Origin: Clostridia bacterium
Lineage (GTDB): Bacteria > Bacillota > Clostridia > Christensenellales > UBA1242
Direction: 5' to 3'
Assembly (NCBI GenBank): GCA_900753315.1
Contig: CAADYP010000006.1
Location: 1-64,000 of the forward strand
Length of the DNA: 64,000 bases
The position numbers and the translations under genes are program-made. Of this stretch, positions 15,814 through 24,436 are shown piece after piece. The stretch's first letter is position 1. Each line of letters opens with the position of its first letter. The notes beneath the pieces were generated by a model. The model was not told the origin of the DNA. It ran no database searches and was given only the letters and a program-made list of their open reading frames with translations.

Positions 15814-16068
15814 CTAAAACTTCCATCTTTTTAAAGTCGGGAACAGCTTTTGACAATAGTTTTTCATTTCTTCATTTGTCATTCCAGCCTGTGCCCCAAA
15901 TTGTGAACACATATCAATATATTCTTCCATTCCAACTTTATCAATAAACTCTCCATCGGCATAGCAATATTTGCAAAAATCTTTGTTGATACTGCCATCA
16001 TTGTTTGTTCCATATTGACTTTCGTCAATGATTGGCATTCCACAACTTTGACAAATCTTGTTTTTCAT
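15814..16068 (-). CDS. small zinc-ribbon protein
   Basis: The 84-residue protein has 'CQSCGMPI' at the N-terminus and 'FCKYCYADGEF' after 24 residues, giving a four-cysteine zinc ribbon typical of the 'putative zinc ribbon' proteins that carry 'YGTN.DGS...YC.YCY..G.F'. A helical, Met-rich C-terminal half follows. The family is widespread but uncharacterised. The SD is GAGGAG. It lies between yhaN and the P-loop gene and is likely part of that transcript. Confidence 0.85.
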   Translation of the reverse strand: MKNKICQSCGMPIIDESQYGTNNDGSINKDFCKYCYADGEFIDKVGMEEYIDMCSQFGAQAGMTNEEMKNYCQKLFPTLKRWKF

Positions 16069-16089
16069 AATTTTTTCTCCTCAAAATCT

Positions 16090-17946
16090 TTATGTTCTCG
16101 CTTTTTGACAAGTAAACAAAATAATTTGATATTCGTCTTTCATTTCATTAAGGATTTTTCTTGCAATTTCCAATTTTTCATCATCAAAATTTGCAAAAGG
16201 ATCGTCCAAAATAAAGGCAGGTTTTTCTTTCTTAAACAGCAAATCAGCCAAGGCAAAACGCTTGCAAATATAAACCAAATCAAACAATCCGGCACTCAAA
16301 TAGTCTACTTCGCTGAAATGACTGCCAAATCTCATTCCCAAATTCGAGTCAATAATTACATCTTCGCCATCTCTAACAAATTGCTTGTAATATTTGTTAA
16401 ATCGGTTTGAAACGGGGTCAATAAATCGATTTGAAATTGAATCTCTAGACATCTCCAGAATTTTTGCTGTCTTTGTCAATATATCAAGTTTACGTTGATA
16501 TTCTACAAATTTTTCTTCTTTTGAAGACACAATATCTGTCAAATTAAATACCATTTCTTGCACATTTTCAATTTCAAGAAGAAAATGTTTTTTGTCGTTG
16601 TTGAGTTCTATCAATTTTTTGTCAATGTTTGAGATTGTCGCTTTGTCGTCATGTTTTTTTAAATAATAATCTTCAATTTTGCATCCATAAGAAAGCTCAA
16701 ATCTCTTTCTTAAATTTTGCAAATCAAATGTGTTCTTTTCTATGCCTGCTTGCAATCTCTCAATCTCGCCGTCAATAAATGAAACATCATTCTCGACTTT
16801 TTCAAAATTCAAAACTTCTTGTTCAATGCTATTTTTTGAGATGTTTTTATCTTTTAAAATATCATGATAACGCTTTACATCGTCAGCATTGTGCTTTGAA
16901 ATAATAGAGCAAACAATCACCCCAAACAATGACAAAAGTGTAACACTGCCACCTATATACAACAAAATGTTTATCTTCGCAAGTCCTCCAACAACAAGTC
17001 CAATTGCTCCCAAAATAGCCAAAATAATGAACACATAATTCGCCATACCGGCAAATGTAGCCTTTGAGATTGAAGACAAATTTTTTAGCAATGAATAATC
17101 GTCTGAATTAATTTTTACGCCATTAAGCATTTCGCTTTTTTGATTTTTCTTCTCTTCCAAGCGTGCATAATCTGTCTCCAAAACAGATTGAATAGCAATA
17201 CTTTTGTTTATTTCAGCTACAACAGCATCTTCATTGACAGTTTTGTTTTGTCTTTCAACATCTCTTTGAGTTGCACTCAAATCTTTTATTTCTCTTTCGA
17301 CTTTGTCAAGTTTAATTTTCAAAACTTCTTCTTTTGCCTTTGCTCTTTCAAGTTCGTTTTTAGCATCTTCAACTTTAAGTTCTCTAACCTGAGCTCTGAT
17401 ATCCTTTGCCTTCTTTTGAATAAGTGACTGCGCTTTTTCAAAATTGTCAATGTCGTCACCACTCAAAACGCCAGTTGAGAGACTTGCTCGCATATCGTCA
17501 TTTATTCCACTAACAAGATTTTGTTGTCCAAAAAATGTCGAACTCTCAAAAGTATCTCTTCCAACACCAAAAAGTTCGTCACCAAGATTGCTTGAGAATG
17601 TGTTTGAAATCAAATTTGTCTTTGCATCAAACAGATAAAATTTATCAAGAGTTGGAGTATTTCCAAATTGTCTAAAAACAATAAAAGTCCCTTTCTTGCA
17701 AGAAAATTTCAAATTTCCACCAAATTTACCATCAAAGTCAAAAGGTCGATATAAATCACGGTCTGTCTTGAAATTTGCTTTCTTTGATGAGGCTGGCAAT
17801 GAATAAAACATTGCCTTAATAAAATGCGCCAATGTAGTTTTCCCAAAACCATTTTTTTCATAAAAAACATTCATTTCATCATTGAAATCGAAATCAACAT
17901 TTTTTAACTTTCCAAACGCGTCAATATGACAAGAGATCAATTTCAT
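16090..17946 (-). CDS. yhaN: AAA ATPase of the SbcC/YhaN type
   Basis: The 618-residue SMC-like ATPase has Walker A in 'EKNGFGKTTLAHFIKA' (about 30-45), a Q-loop-like 'FFGQQNLVSG', long coiled coils (about 165-290 and 370-480), and a C-terminal 'LSAGLFDLVYICKRFALADL' signature and Walker B 'PAFILDDPFANFDDEKL'. A TM pair sits in the middle of the coiled coil (about 300-348), as in YhaN. It is much shorter than Bacillus YhaN (over 900). With its partner it probably processes DNA ends; membrane placement is inferred from the TM pair. The ATG overlaps the end of the sbcD-like gene by four bases. Confidence 0.85.
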   Translation of the reverse strand: MKLISCHIDAFGKLKNVDFDFNDEMNVFYEKNGFGKTTLAHFIKAMFYSLPASSKKANFKTDRDLYRPFDFDGKFGGNLKFSCKKGTFIVFRQFGNTPTLDKFYLFDAKTNLISNTFSSNLGDELFGVGRDTFESSTFFGQQNLVSGINDDMRASLSTGVLSGDDIDNFEKAQSLIQKKAKDIRAQVRELKVEDAKNELERAKAKEEVLKIKLDKVEREIKDLSATQRDVERQNKTVNEDAVVAEINKSIAIQSVLETDYARLEEKKNQKSEMLNGVKINSDDYSLLKNLSSISKATFAGMANYVFIILAILGAIGLVVGGLAKINILLYIGGSVTLLSLFGVIVCSIISKHNADDVKRYHDILKDKNISKNSIEQEVLNFEKVENDVSFIDGEIERLQAGIEKNTFDLQNLRKRFELSYGCKIEDYYLKKHDDKATISNIDKKLIELNNDKKHFLLEIENVQEMVFNLTDIVSSKEEKFVEYQRKLDILTKTAKILEMSRDSISNRFIDPVSNRFNKYYKQFVRDGEDVIIDSNLGMRFGSHFSEVDYLSAGLFDLVYICKRFALADLLFKKEKPAFILDDPFANFDDEKLEIARKILNEMKDEYQIILFTCQKART

Positions 17947-19019
17947 AGCGAAATATCCTCCCCTTTCAAAGCTTCAATTCCAACATTGCAAATCTGTTGT
18001 TTTTCTTCCTCACCCAATGTTTTATCTGTCAAAACTTGATTTAAAAATTCTGCTTTAAGAGACAATTTTTCATTTGCAATTTTCTCCAAATCAAAAATCA
18101 ATCGAGTTTGATCCAAAACTTCCAAATAGAAAAAGTCGTTAGAAAATTTTTCAGCAACAACATTTACATTGATTTCATTTTCTTCTTGTCTATCTCCGAC
18201 AAAAACAACTCTTACAAAATCGTTTTTGCCAAATTGTGAAGTTTTCTCTCCAACAATTTTGAATATATCACCAAAATTTGTGAGCTTTGAAACATCAATT
18301 TCGACATTTCTATAAAAATATTTTGCAAACGGCACAAAAGTCCTTGTAAGTTTTCCATCTTTGATATCGAGCAAAACAAAACCATAATTCTGTCCAATAT
18401 AACTAAAACTGCATGACTCCAAGCACCCGCTGTAAGCCCAAATACCACGCTTGTCAATTTTTCCTTCATCTTTCAAATGGATATGCCCAAGTGCCACATA
18501 ATCAATGTCTTTTGATGCCAAATTTTTGAGAACCACAGGCTCACAATAAACATCTTTTGTCACTGGACAATGTAACATCAAAATGTTGAAATCAGACTTT
18601 TGAAACTCAATACTTTCATAAAATTTAGGGTCAATTTGTCTTTTAAAACTCATTCCGCCAATGCAAACATCGCCCATATCAACTTTTGAAAACTTATCTT
18701 TAAATACAACAAAATTTGAAGGTTTTTTATCAAAAATCTCCACTCTTTCATCATGATTGCCCCAAATATAAAAGAAAGTAATATCTTTGTGTGCCAAAAT
18801 TGTATCTTGCACAACTTTTAAAGTCTTTTTCAATACTTTTGGTTCGTCAAAAATATCACCACAAAGCAAAATTGCAGTGACCTTGTTCTTTTCGGCGAAA
18901 TCAACCATATCAACAAAGTTTTGCAACATTTGATGACGCTTCAACTCTCTCTTTTGTGGAGTAAGTTTACTAAAATTTTTGCTGTCTAAATGCAAATCTG
19001 CACAATGAATAATTTTCAT
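17943..19019 (-). CDS. yhaO: DNA repair metallophosphoesterase, SbcD/YhaO type
   Basis: The 358-residue nuclease subunit shows all calcineurin-type metal boxes: 'HCADLHLDS', 'LCGDIFDEP', 'WGNHDE', 'LMLHCPV' and 'ALGHIHLKDEG'. It is the Mre11/SbcD partner of the SMC-like ATPase encoded next. The C-terminal third is divergent and probably contacts the partner. I start at ATG 19019, where the metallophosphoesterase fold begins; the frame extends to 19070, but a TGTTATAAT box lies exactly six bases before 19019 and no SD is present, so the mRNA is probably leaderless. Confidence 0.88.
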   Translation of the reverse strand: MKIIHCADLHLDSKNFSKLTPQKRELKRHQMLQNFVDMVDFAEKNKVTAILLCGDIFDEPKVLKKTLKVVQDTILAHKDITFFYIWGNHDERVEIFDKKPSNFVVFKDKFSKVDMGDVCIGGMSFKRQIDPKFYESIEFQKSDFNILMLHCPVTKDVYCEPVVLKNLASKDIDYVALGHIHLKDEGKIDKRGIWAYSGCLESCSFSYIGQNYGFVLLDIKDGKLTRTFVPFAKYFYRNVEIDVSKLTNFGDIFKIVGEKTSQFGKNDFVRVVFVGDRQEENEINVNVVAEKFSNDFFYLEVLDQTRLIFDLEKIANEKLSLKAEFLNQVLTDKTLGEEEKQQICNVGIEALKGEDISL

Positions 19020-19025
19020 ACAAAA

Positions 19026-19034
19026 ATTATAACA
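19026..19034 (-). promoter_or_regulatory. yhaO extended -10 promoter, predicted leaderless start
   Basis: TGTTATAAT on the minus strand, with TATAAT at 19031-19026, six bases before ATG 19019. Confidence 0.7.
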
Positions 19035-19065
19035 AAAAAAAGAAGAAAAGGCAAAGAATTGAAAG

Positions 19066-19102
19066 GTCAAAAAAAAGAAAACTGAATATACCAGTTTTCT
19101 TT
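19066..19102 (-). terminator. terminator after the DUF4097-type gene
   Basis: Perfect 11-bp minus-strand stem AAAGAAAACTG/CAGTTTTCTTT, 7-base loop and a run of T. Confidence 0.92.
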
Positions 19103-19130
19103 AAATTTTAAAATTTCAATAAGAATCCAA

Positions 19131-20633
19131 TTAAGCAGCTTCAGAACCAGAAATCAAAGTTTCTTTCAAAACAAGATTATAACTTATAGAACCATTTGTT
19201 TTGATATTGATTGAACCTGAAGAAGCAGAAGTTCCTCTAACATTCAATGGATTTTTTGTCTCACCTTCTGCCAAGCCATAATTTACAGAAATCTTTTTAT
19301 CTTCAACTCTAGTTGTCCCTTCTTCATCATTAACAAAGGCATCAGCGGTAAAACTTGCAACATTAGTCACATTGATAGTAACCTTTCCTTTGTCGCTGAA
19401 AATAGAGTTTGTTCCCATAACAGAGCCAATATACCCAATTGTTGTGCTGCCACTTTTGTTTATGATTCCCTTTGTAGAAGCATTATTTTCTCCAATTTTG
19501 ATGTTGATAACCAAACTTCCTTCGCTGTTTACTTCAATAGTTCCATTCGCTTCGCTAATCTTCAATTCGCCTTTATCAGCATGAATTCCGATTTTTCCAT
19601 TGACTTTCTTAACATTGATATTTGGTTCAGCAACTCCTCTAAATCCATTTTTTGCAGTGATTGTCAAGTCTCCATTAACCAAATCAGCAACAATGTTTGG
19701 AGCAATCATTGAGTCTTCTGAGTTTGTGTAATCCAAGTTTGCATAAACATCACCAAATTTGTAATTTCCTTGAACACAAGCAACTTCAACATTTGTTGCT
19801 GCAATATATCCAATAGAAACATTTCCCTTTTTGCAAGAAATTACCAAATTGTGGCTACCACAATCTACAACATCCATTGTGATGTTTCCTTTGTTTGTTG
19901 ACAAAGTCGCATCACAATTAACTTTCAACCCTTTTCCGGATTTTCCAGAATATGAAATAGTTTTCAAAGCAGAGATTTCGCCTTCAACAGTCTCAAGGTC
20001 GAGACTTTGCAAACTTTCTGTATCCAAATTGTTGCTTACATAGATGTTTCCAGTTTGTGTAGAAACCTTCACACTTTTAAGTTTTACAGCTTCGCCACTT
20101 TGAAGATTGTTTCCAAGGTCAACTTGTCCATCCGTTGTGTTCACCGTCAAATCCATATTGCTGAAGTTTGCAGGACTATCTTGTTTGAAATGCAAAATGA
20201 TTTGAATATCTTTTGAAAGATAAAGAAAACCATTTGGTTCTGTAACATCAACTTTCAAAGTTGTTCCTTCATAATAAACATTATAACTGAATGCCACTGC
20301 ATCAGAAGCAGCAACAAACCCCTTTGCAAAATTTTTGATGTAAAGAGAATCTTTGTTATAACCTTTCCTGTGGTTTTTCTCAACTGTCACATTTGCATAT
20401 GTACAATTTATTTCAAGTTTTGAAACATTCGCCCAATCAATGGCGGTTTTGTTCTCATCAGTGGTTTTGTCCACATAAATATTATCCTCACCGGTAAAGT
20501 ATTGCATCCAAAGCACAGTTTTCCCAGGATTGAACATCAAAACAACCAAACAAACCATGAAAACCGCAATCAAGAGCAAAACTAACAAACCAAAATAGAA
20601 GAAAAACCCTTTTCTAATTTGTCCTTGTGGCAT
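19131..20633 (-). CDS. membrane-anchored beta-repeat protein, DUF4097-like
   Basis: The 500-residue protein has one N-terminal TM helix (about 9-33, 'GLLVLLLIAVFMVCLVVLMF'), then a long all-beta region with regular 'G-N-I-T-V/G-D-L-T-I' strands ('TTDGQVDLG', 'TQTGNIYVS', 'TNKGNITMD', 'CKKGNVSIG', 'LVNGDLTIT'). This periodicity fits the beta-helix-like repeats of DUF4097 proteins, thought to be surface adhesin-like or stress-envelope proteins. The domain would lie outside the membrane. An AAGGAGG SD and a consensus promoter precede it, so expression should be strong. The function is not known. Confidence 0.75.
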   Translation of the reverse strand: MPQGQIRKGFFFYFGLLVLLLIAVFMVCLVVLMFNPGKTVLWMQYFTGEDNIYVDKTTDENKTAIDWANVSKLEINCTYANVTVEKNHRKGYNKDSLYIKNFAKGFVAASDAVAFSYNVYYEGTTLKVDVTEPNGFLYLSKDIQIILHFKQDSPANFSNMDLTVNTTDGQVDLGNNLQSGEAVKLKSVKVSTQTGNIYVSNNLDTESLQSLDLETVEGEISALKTISYSGKSGKGLKVNCDATLSTNKGNITMDVVDCGSHNLVISCKKGNVSIGYIAATNVEVACVQGNYKFGDVYANLDYTNSEDSMIAPNIVADLVNGDLTITAKNGFRGVAEPNINVKKVNGKIGIHADKGELKISEANGTIEVNSEGSLVINIKIGENNASTKGIINKSGSTTIGYIGSVMGTNSIFSDKGKVTINVTNVASFTADAFVNDEEGTTRVEDKKISVNYGLAEGETKNPLNVRGTSASSGSINIKTNGSISYNLVLKETLISGSEAA

Positions 20634-20660
20634 AACAACCTCCTTTTTCTATATATAGTT

Positions 20661-20689
20661 ATTTTAACACATATACAGCAATTTGTCAA
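20661..20689 (-). promoter_or_regulatory. promoter of the DUF4097-type gene
   Basis: Perfect TTGACA (20689-20684), 17-base spacer ending in TGT, TAAAAT (20666-20661). Among the strongest promoters in the window. Confidence 0.85.
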
Positions 20690-20723
20690 TTTTGAATTTT
20701 AAAAGAAATTCGGCACATAAAGA

Positions 20724-22541
20724 TTAGTCAAGCACAGCCTTAATTCTTCTTACACCGCTTGAAGAACTCTCTTCTTTAACAATCTTGAGATGGTGCAAAT
20801 CTTCTGTGTTTTTTGCATGTGGTCCACCACAAATTTCTTTTGAAATGTCGCCGATAGAATAAACCTTAACAATCTCGCCATATTTACTTTCAAACACACC
20901 AACAGCGCCACTTTCTTTTGCTTGACTAACGCTCATTTCTTCACAAACAACAGGCACTTTTTGAGCGATTGCGTCATTAACAAACTTTTCAATTCCAGCC
21001 AATTCTTCTGACGTCATTTTGTGGTCAAGATTAAAGTCAATTCTAAGTCTTTCTGGAGTGATATTTGAGCCTTTTTGCATAACTTGTGGCCCAAACATTT
21101 TTCTAAGTCCAGCCATAATCAAATGCGTTGCAGTGTGCAACTTTGCACTTTCATAAGAACTGTCGGCAAGTCCACCTTTAAACACTCCTGCAGACGCAGT
21201 TCTGCTCTTCTCTTGATGCTCTTCAAAAGCTTTTTTATACCCTTCTTCATCTACATCATAGCCTCTTTCTTTGGCAAGCTCTCTTGTAAGTTCAAATGGA
21301 AAACCAAAAGTGTCATACAATCTAAAAACTGCCTTTCCAGAAATAATATTTTCAACAGTTTCACCTTTTTGAGCAGCAAATTGTTTGTGCTTTTCAATTC
21401 CGTTCAAGACCTTGTCAAATTCTTTATGCCCTTCTTCAAGAGCCTTTGAAAACTTTTCAACTTCTTTTGAAAGTTCTTCTTTAATCTTCTCTCTGTTTGC
21501 TTTGATGTCGCTGTAGTCTTCCCCATGCTTGTCAACATAAAGGTCAATAATATCATTGAAGTAAGCAGTATCAAAACCGATATTTCTTGCACAATTTACG
21601 GCTCTACGGATAAATCTACGCAAAATGTATCCTTGTCCAACATTTGAAGGAAGCACACCATTTGCATCTCCCAAAATAAACATTGAAGAACGCAAGTGGT
21701 CTGTGATAATTCTGTAAGAACGAGTTGCAAGTTCGCTGTCTTCATAACCAACTTTTGCTTTGGTTCCAATAAAATCAATAACTGTTTTGAAAATACCTGC
21801 ATCATAAACACTCTTCAAGCCATTCAAAACAACAACTGTTCTTTCAAGCCCCATTCCTGTATCAATGTTTGGTCTGTCAAGAAGTTTTGCTTTTTCACCA
21901 GCATTTTCAACTTTGTATTGCATGAAAACATCGTTCCAAATTTCAAGATATTTCCCACAATCACAAGCTGGAGAACAATTTTCACTGCACTTTGGTTTCC
22001 CAGAATCATAAAACATTTCACTATCTGGTCCACAAGGTCCAACTCCACCACCGAGTGCCCACCAGTTGTCATCACGACCTTGATAGAAAACATTTTCAAT
22101 TCCGCACTTTTCCCAAGTGTTGTAAGCAAGTTCGTCACGAGGAGCAGTTTCATCTCCTGCAAAAACTGTTGTTGCCAATCTTTCTTTTGGAATACCCAAA
22201 TATTTTGGACTTGTCAAAAATTCATAAGAAAGTTTTATCATTTCTTCTTTTGGACAACTTCCCAAAAACCAGTTCCCAAGCATTTCAAAAGAAGTCAAGT
22301 GACCAGCATCACCGACTGAATCAATATCATTTGTTCTTAAACATCTTTGAATATCACAAATTTTGTTTCCAGCAGGGTGTTTTGCTCCCAAAAGATAAGG
22401 AACAAGCGGATGCATCCCGGCTGTAGTAAACAATATAGTAGGGTCATTTTCAGGAATTATAGAATATCCTTCTACCCTTTTAAAACCATGGTCTTGAAAA
22501 AATTTAAACCATTTTTCTTTAATCTCAACATCAGTAATCAT
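20724..22541 (-). CDS. alaS: alanyl-tRNA synthetase lacking the C-terminal (C-Ala) domain
   Basis: The 605-residue enzyme charges tRNA-Ala. The class II catalytic core is complete: motif 2 region 'IQRCLRTNDIDSVGDAGHLTSFEMLGNWFLG', 'GPCGPDSEMFYD' and motif 3 'RPNIDTGMGLERTVVV'. A Cys-rich insert lies at 185-196. The editing domain follows, with HTATH (469-473) and CGGPH (near residue 575). The protein stops about 25 residues after the editing domain, so the DHHA1/C-Ala domain of the usual 870-residue enzyme is absent. The frame ends at a clean TAA and is followed by unrelated sequence, so this is not an obvious recent truncation. GGAG precedes the ATG. Confidence 0.92.
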   Translation of the reverse strand: MITDVEIKEKWFKFFQDHGFKRVEGYSIIPENDPTILFTTAGMHPLVPYLLGAKHPAGNKICDIQRCLRTNDIDSVGDAGHLTSFEMLGNWFLGSCPKEEMIKLSYEFLTSPKYLGIPKERLATTVFAGDETAPRDELAYNTWEKCGIENVFYQGRDDNWWALGGGVGPCGPDSEMFYDSGKPKCSENCSPACDCGKYLEIWNDVFMQYKVENAGEKAKLLDRPNIDTGMGLERTVVVLNGLKSVYDAGIFKTVIDFIGTKAKVGYEDSELATRSYRIITDHLRSSMFILGDANGVLPSNVGQGYILRRFIRRAVNCARNIGFDTAYFNDIIDLYVDKHGEDYSDIKANREKIKEELSKEVEKFSKALEEGHKEFDKVLNGIEKHKQFAAQKGETVENIISGKAVFRLYDTFGFPFELTRELAKERGYDVDEEGYKKAFEEHQEKSRTASAGVFKGGLADSSYESAKLHTATHLIMAGLRKMFGPQVMQKGSNITPERLRIDFNLDHKMTSEELAGIEKFVNDAIAQKVPVVCEEMSVSQAKESGAVGVFESKYGEIVKVYSIGDISKEICGGPHAKNTEDLHHLKIVKEESSSSGVRRIKAVLD

Positions 22542-22563
22542 ATTACGCTCCTAAACATGCTAT

Positions 22564-22592
22564 ATAATACCAAAAAACGCAAGAAAAAACAA
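22564..22592 (-). promoter_or_regulatory. alaS promoter
   Basis: TTGTTT (22592-22587), 17-base spacer, TATTAT (22569-22564). The leader is only about 20 bases, so there is no room for a T-box. Confidence 0.7.
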
Positions 22593-22639
22593 GCAATTCG
22601 GCTGTTTTGACAAACAAAAAAAGCATTTTTTACAAAAAA

Positions 22640-22668
22640 GAAAAAGAAGAGTTATTTCTCTTCCTTTT
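22640..22668 (-). terminator. terminator of the small membrane protein gene
   Basis: Minus-strand GAAGAG/CTCTTC stem, extended by A-T and G-T pairs, with a 6-base loop and TTTTTC; it overlaps the last codons. Confidence 0.7.
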
Positions 22669-23149
22669 TATTTTCTCTTTCAAATTCAGTAATTATCCCA
22701 ACAATGTGGTTGTGTCTATATTTTCTCTTAATTTTTTGCATGAATCCAGGAAATTTTTCTTTGGCATCATATTTGTCAATCGTGCTTGACATTGAGTCAA
22801 CCATAACCTTTCCAGCTTTTCGTCTATCAACTTGTTTTGCAACAATATCAGTCGTTTTTGAATTTTGCACAGCATAGATGCATTGTTTTGTATTTTTCTT
22901 TTTGTCTTTGAGCAGAACAATTATGTCGACAATAAAGAATATCAAAAATACCCCGCCAAAACCGACATAATACAAATTGAAACCAGACAAAATGATGAAA
23001 AGCAAAAGAAGTGCAGCAAAAAGCAAAAGAGAAAAAAGTGCATATCTAACATTGTTTTTTGCACTCTCAACACCATTTTTACCTTCAACAAACATCAAAT
23101 GGTATTTTCCTTCAACATTCTCAATATTGTCGATGTTAAGTCTTGCCAT
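22652..23149 (-). CDS. two-TM membrane protein of unknown function
   Basis: A protein of 165 residues that I do not recognise. It starts 'MARLNIDNIENVEGKYHLMFVEGKNGVESAKN', has two hydrophobic helices (about 36-56 and 60-80) and a basic cytosolic C-terminal half ('KIKRKYRHNHIVGIITEFERE'). The start at 23149 is set by AAGGAG four bases before the ATG; the ATG at 23164 lies upstream of that SD. It has its own consensus promoter. The architecture is close to, but not clearly the same as, the DUF3592-like family elsewhere in the window. Confidence 0.7.
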   Translation of the reverse strand: MARLNIDNIENVEGKYHLMFVEGKNGVESAKNNVRYALFSLLLFAALLLLFIILSGFNLYYVGFGGVFLIFFIVDIIVLLKDKKKNTKQCIYAVQNSKTTDIVAKQVDRRKAGKVMVDSMSSTIDKYDAKEKFPGFMQKIKRKYRHNHIVGIITEFERENKKEEK

Positions 23150-23172
23150 AACTCTCCTTATCAATCAAAACA

Positions 23173-23201
23173 ATTTTAACACACATTTTTTGTGCTGTCA
23201 A
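23173..23201 (-). promoter_or_regulatory. promoter of the small membrane protein gene
   Basis: Perfect TTGACA (23201-23196), 17-base spacer ending in TGT, TAAAAT (23178-23173). Confidence 0.85.
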
Positions 23202-23241
23202 ACATATACTTAAAAATTTTTAAATATCTCAAAAATCGCGA

Positions 23242-24429
23242 TTAGCGTCTTAAAATATCTCCTTCTTTCAATGCAAATTTGCAAGGAACAACAACCTTTT
23301 CTTGCACAACTTTTGCAGAATCAAGAGATTGTCCAAGATGATTTGTTATTTTTTCTATTTTCAATTTTTTGTTGAATGTGTTTTTATCTGGACTCAAAAT
23401 TTCAAGTTCGTCACCAACTGAAAATTTGTTTCTCATTTCAAGTTCAACTTCTCCATTTGATGCATCTTTTGACACAACAGCCACAAACTCACTTTCTTGC
23501 ACTGGCATAGAATCTTCAGTGTATTGTTTTTCTTCATCATTGAAATAAAAACCTGTTGTATATCTTCTATGACTTGCTTTAAAGAGTTCTTTGCAAAGTT
23601 TTTCATCTGGCTTTTTAGGAAGCATATCCAAAGCCATACGATAAGCATTTACGACAGTCGCAACATAATAAGAAGACTTCATTCTTCCTTCAATTTTCAC
23701 GCTATCTACACCAGCATCTTTCAAAAGCCCAAGATATGGAAGCATATTCAAATCTTTTGAGTTAAAAATATAAGAGCCTTTTTCATCTTCTTGAACTTCC
23801 ATTTCGTCTTCACGACTAACTTCTCTAACCATATATTTCCATCTGCAAGCCTGAACACATTCACCATGATTTGAATCTCTTCCAGTAAGGTAGTTTGAAA
23901 GCAAGCATCTTCCAGAATAAGCCATACACATAGCACCATGCACAAAGACTTCAATTTCAACTTTTGCAGGAACATTTTTTCTGATTTGTTTGATTTCTTC
24001 CAATGAAAGTTCTCTTGCCAAAATCAATCTTTTTGCTCCAAGGTCAGCCATCAAATTTGCAGAATAAGAATTGATAATGTTTGCCTGTGTGCTCACATGA
24101 ACATCAAGCATTGGAGCATGCACTCTAACAAATTGAAGCATTCCAATATCAGCCACAATTACAGCGTCAACTTTTGCATCTTCCAAAAATTTCAAATAGT
24201 CCTTCAAACCTTCAAAATCCTTGTCTTTTGCAATAATATTGAGCGTAATATAAACCTTTTTGCCCTTGCTGTGTGCAATTTCAACGGTCTTAACAATCTC
24301 TTCATTTGAAAAGTTCCCTGCAAATGCACGAAGTCCATAACGGCCACCTGCGAGATATACTGCATCTGCTCCAAAATGCATTGCGGTTAAAAACTTCTCA
24401 AAATTTCCTGCTGGTGCCAAAAGTTCCAT
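23242..24429 (-). CDS. U32 family protein (tRNA hydroxylation TrhP/YrrO-type)
   Basis: The 395-residue protein has the U32 fold: 'MELLAPAGNFEKFLTAMHFGADAVYLAG' at the start, and the signature 'ELSLEEIKQIRKNVPAKVEIEVFVHGAMCMAYSGRCLLSN', with a cysteine set (CLLS, CVQACRW) likely to hold a metal cluster. Family members described as peptidases are now linked to tRNA U34 5-hydroxylation (TrhP/YrrO) or similar. I favour the tRNA role because it lies downstream of prfB and tsaD; that is inference. Start ATG with GGAG upstream; it follows pnuC by seven bases. Confidence 0.85.
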   Translation of the reverse strand: MELLAPAGNFEKFLTAMHFGADAVYLAGGRYGLRAFAGNFSNEEIVKTVEIAHSKGKKVYITLNIIAKDKDFEGLKDYLKFLEDAKVDAVIVADIGMLQFVRVHAPMLDVHVSTQANIINSYSANLMADLGAKRLILARELSLEEIKQIRKNVPAKVEIEVFVHGAMCMAYSGRCLLSNYLTGRDSNHGECVQACRWKYMVREVSREDEMEVQEDEKGSYIFNSKDLNMLPYLGLLKDAGVDSVKIEGRMKSSYYVATVVNAYRMALDMLPKKPDEKLCKELFKASHRRYTTGFYFNDEEKQYTEDSMPVQESEFVAVVSKDASNGEVELEMRNKFSVGDELEILSPDKNTFNKKLKIEKITNHLGQSLDSAKVVQEKVVVPCKFALKEGDILRR

Positions 24430-24436
24430 AATTTTT

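Noticed and set aside
22542..22650. T-box leader before alaS
   Set aside because: The promoter is at 22564-22592, so the leader is about 20 bases; there is no specifier stem or T-box sequence.
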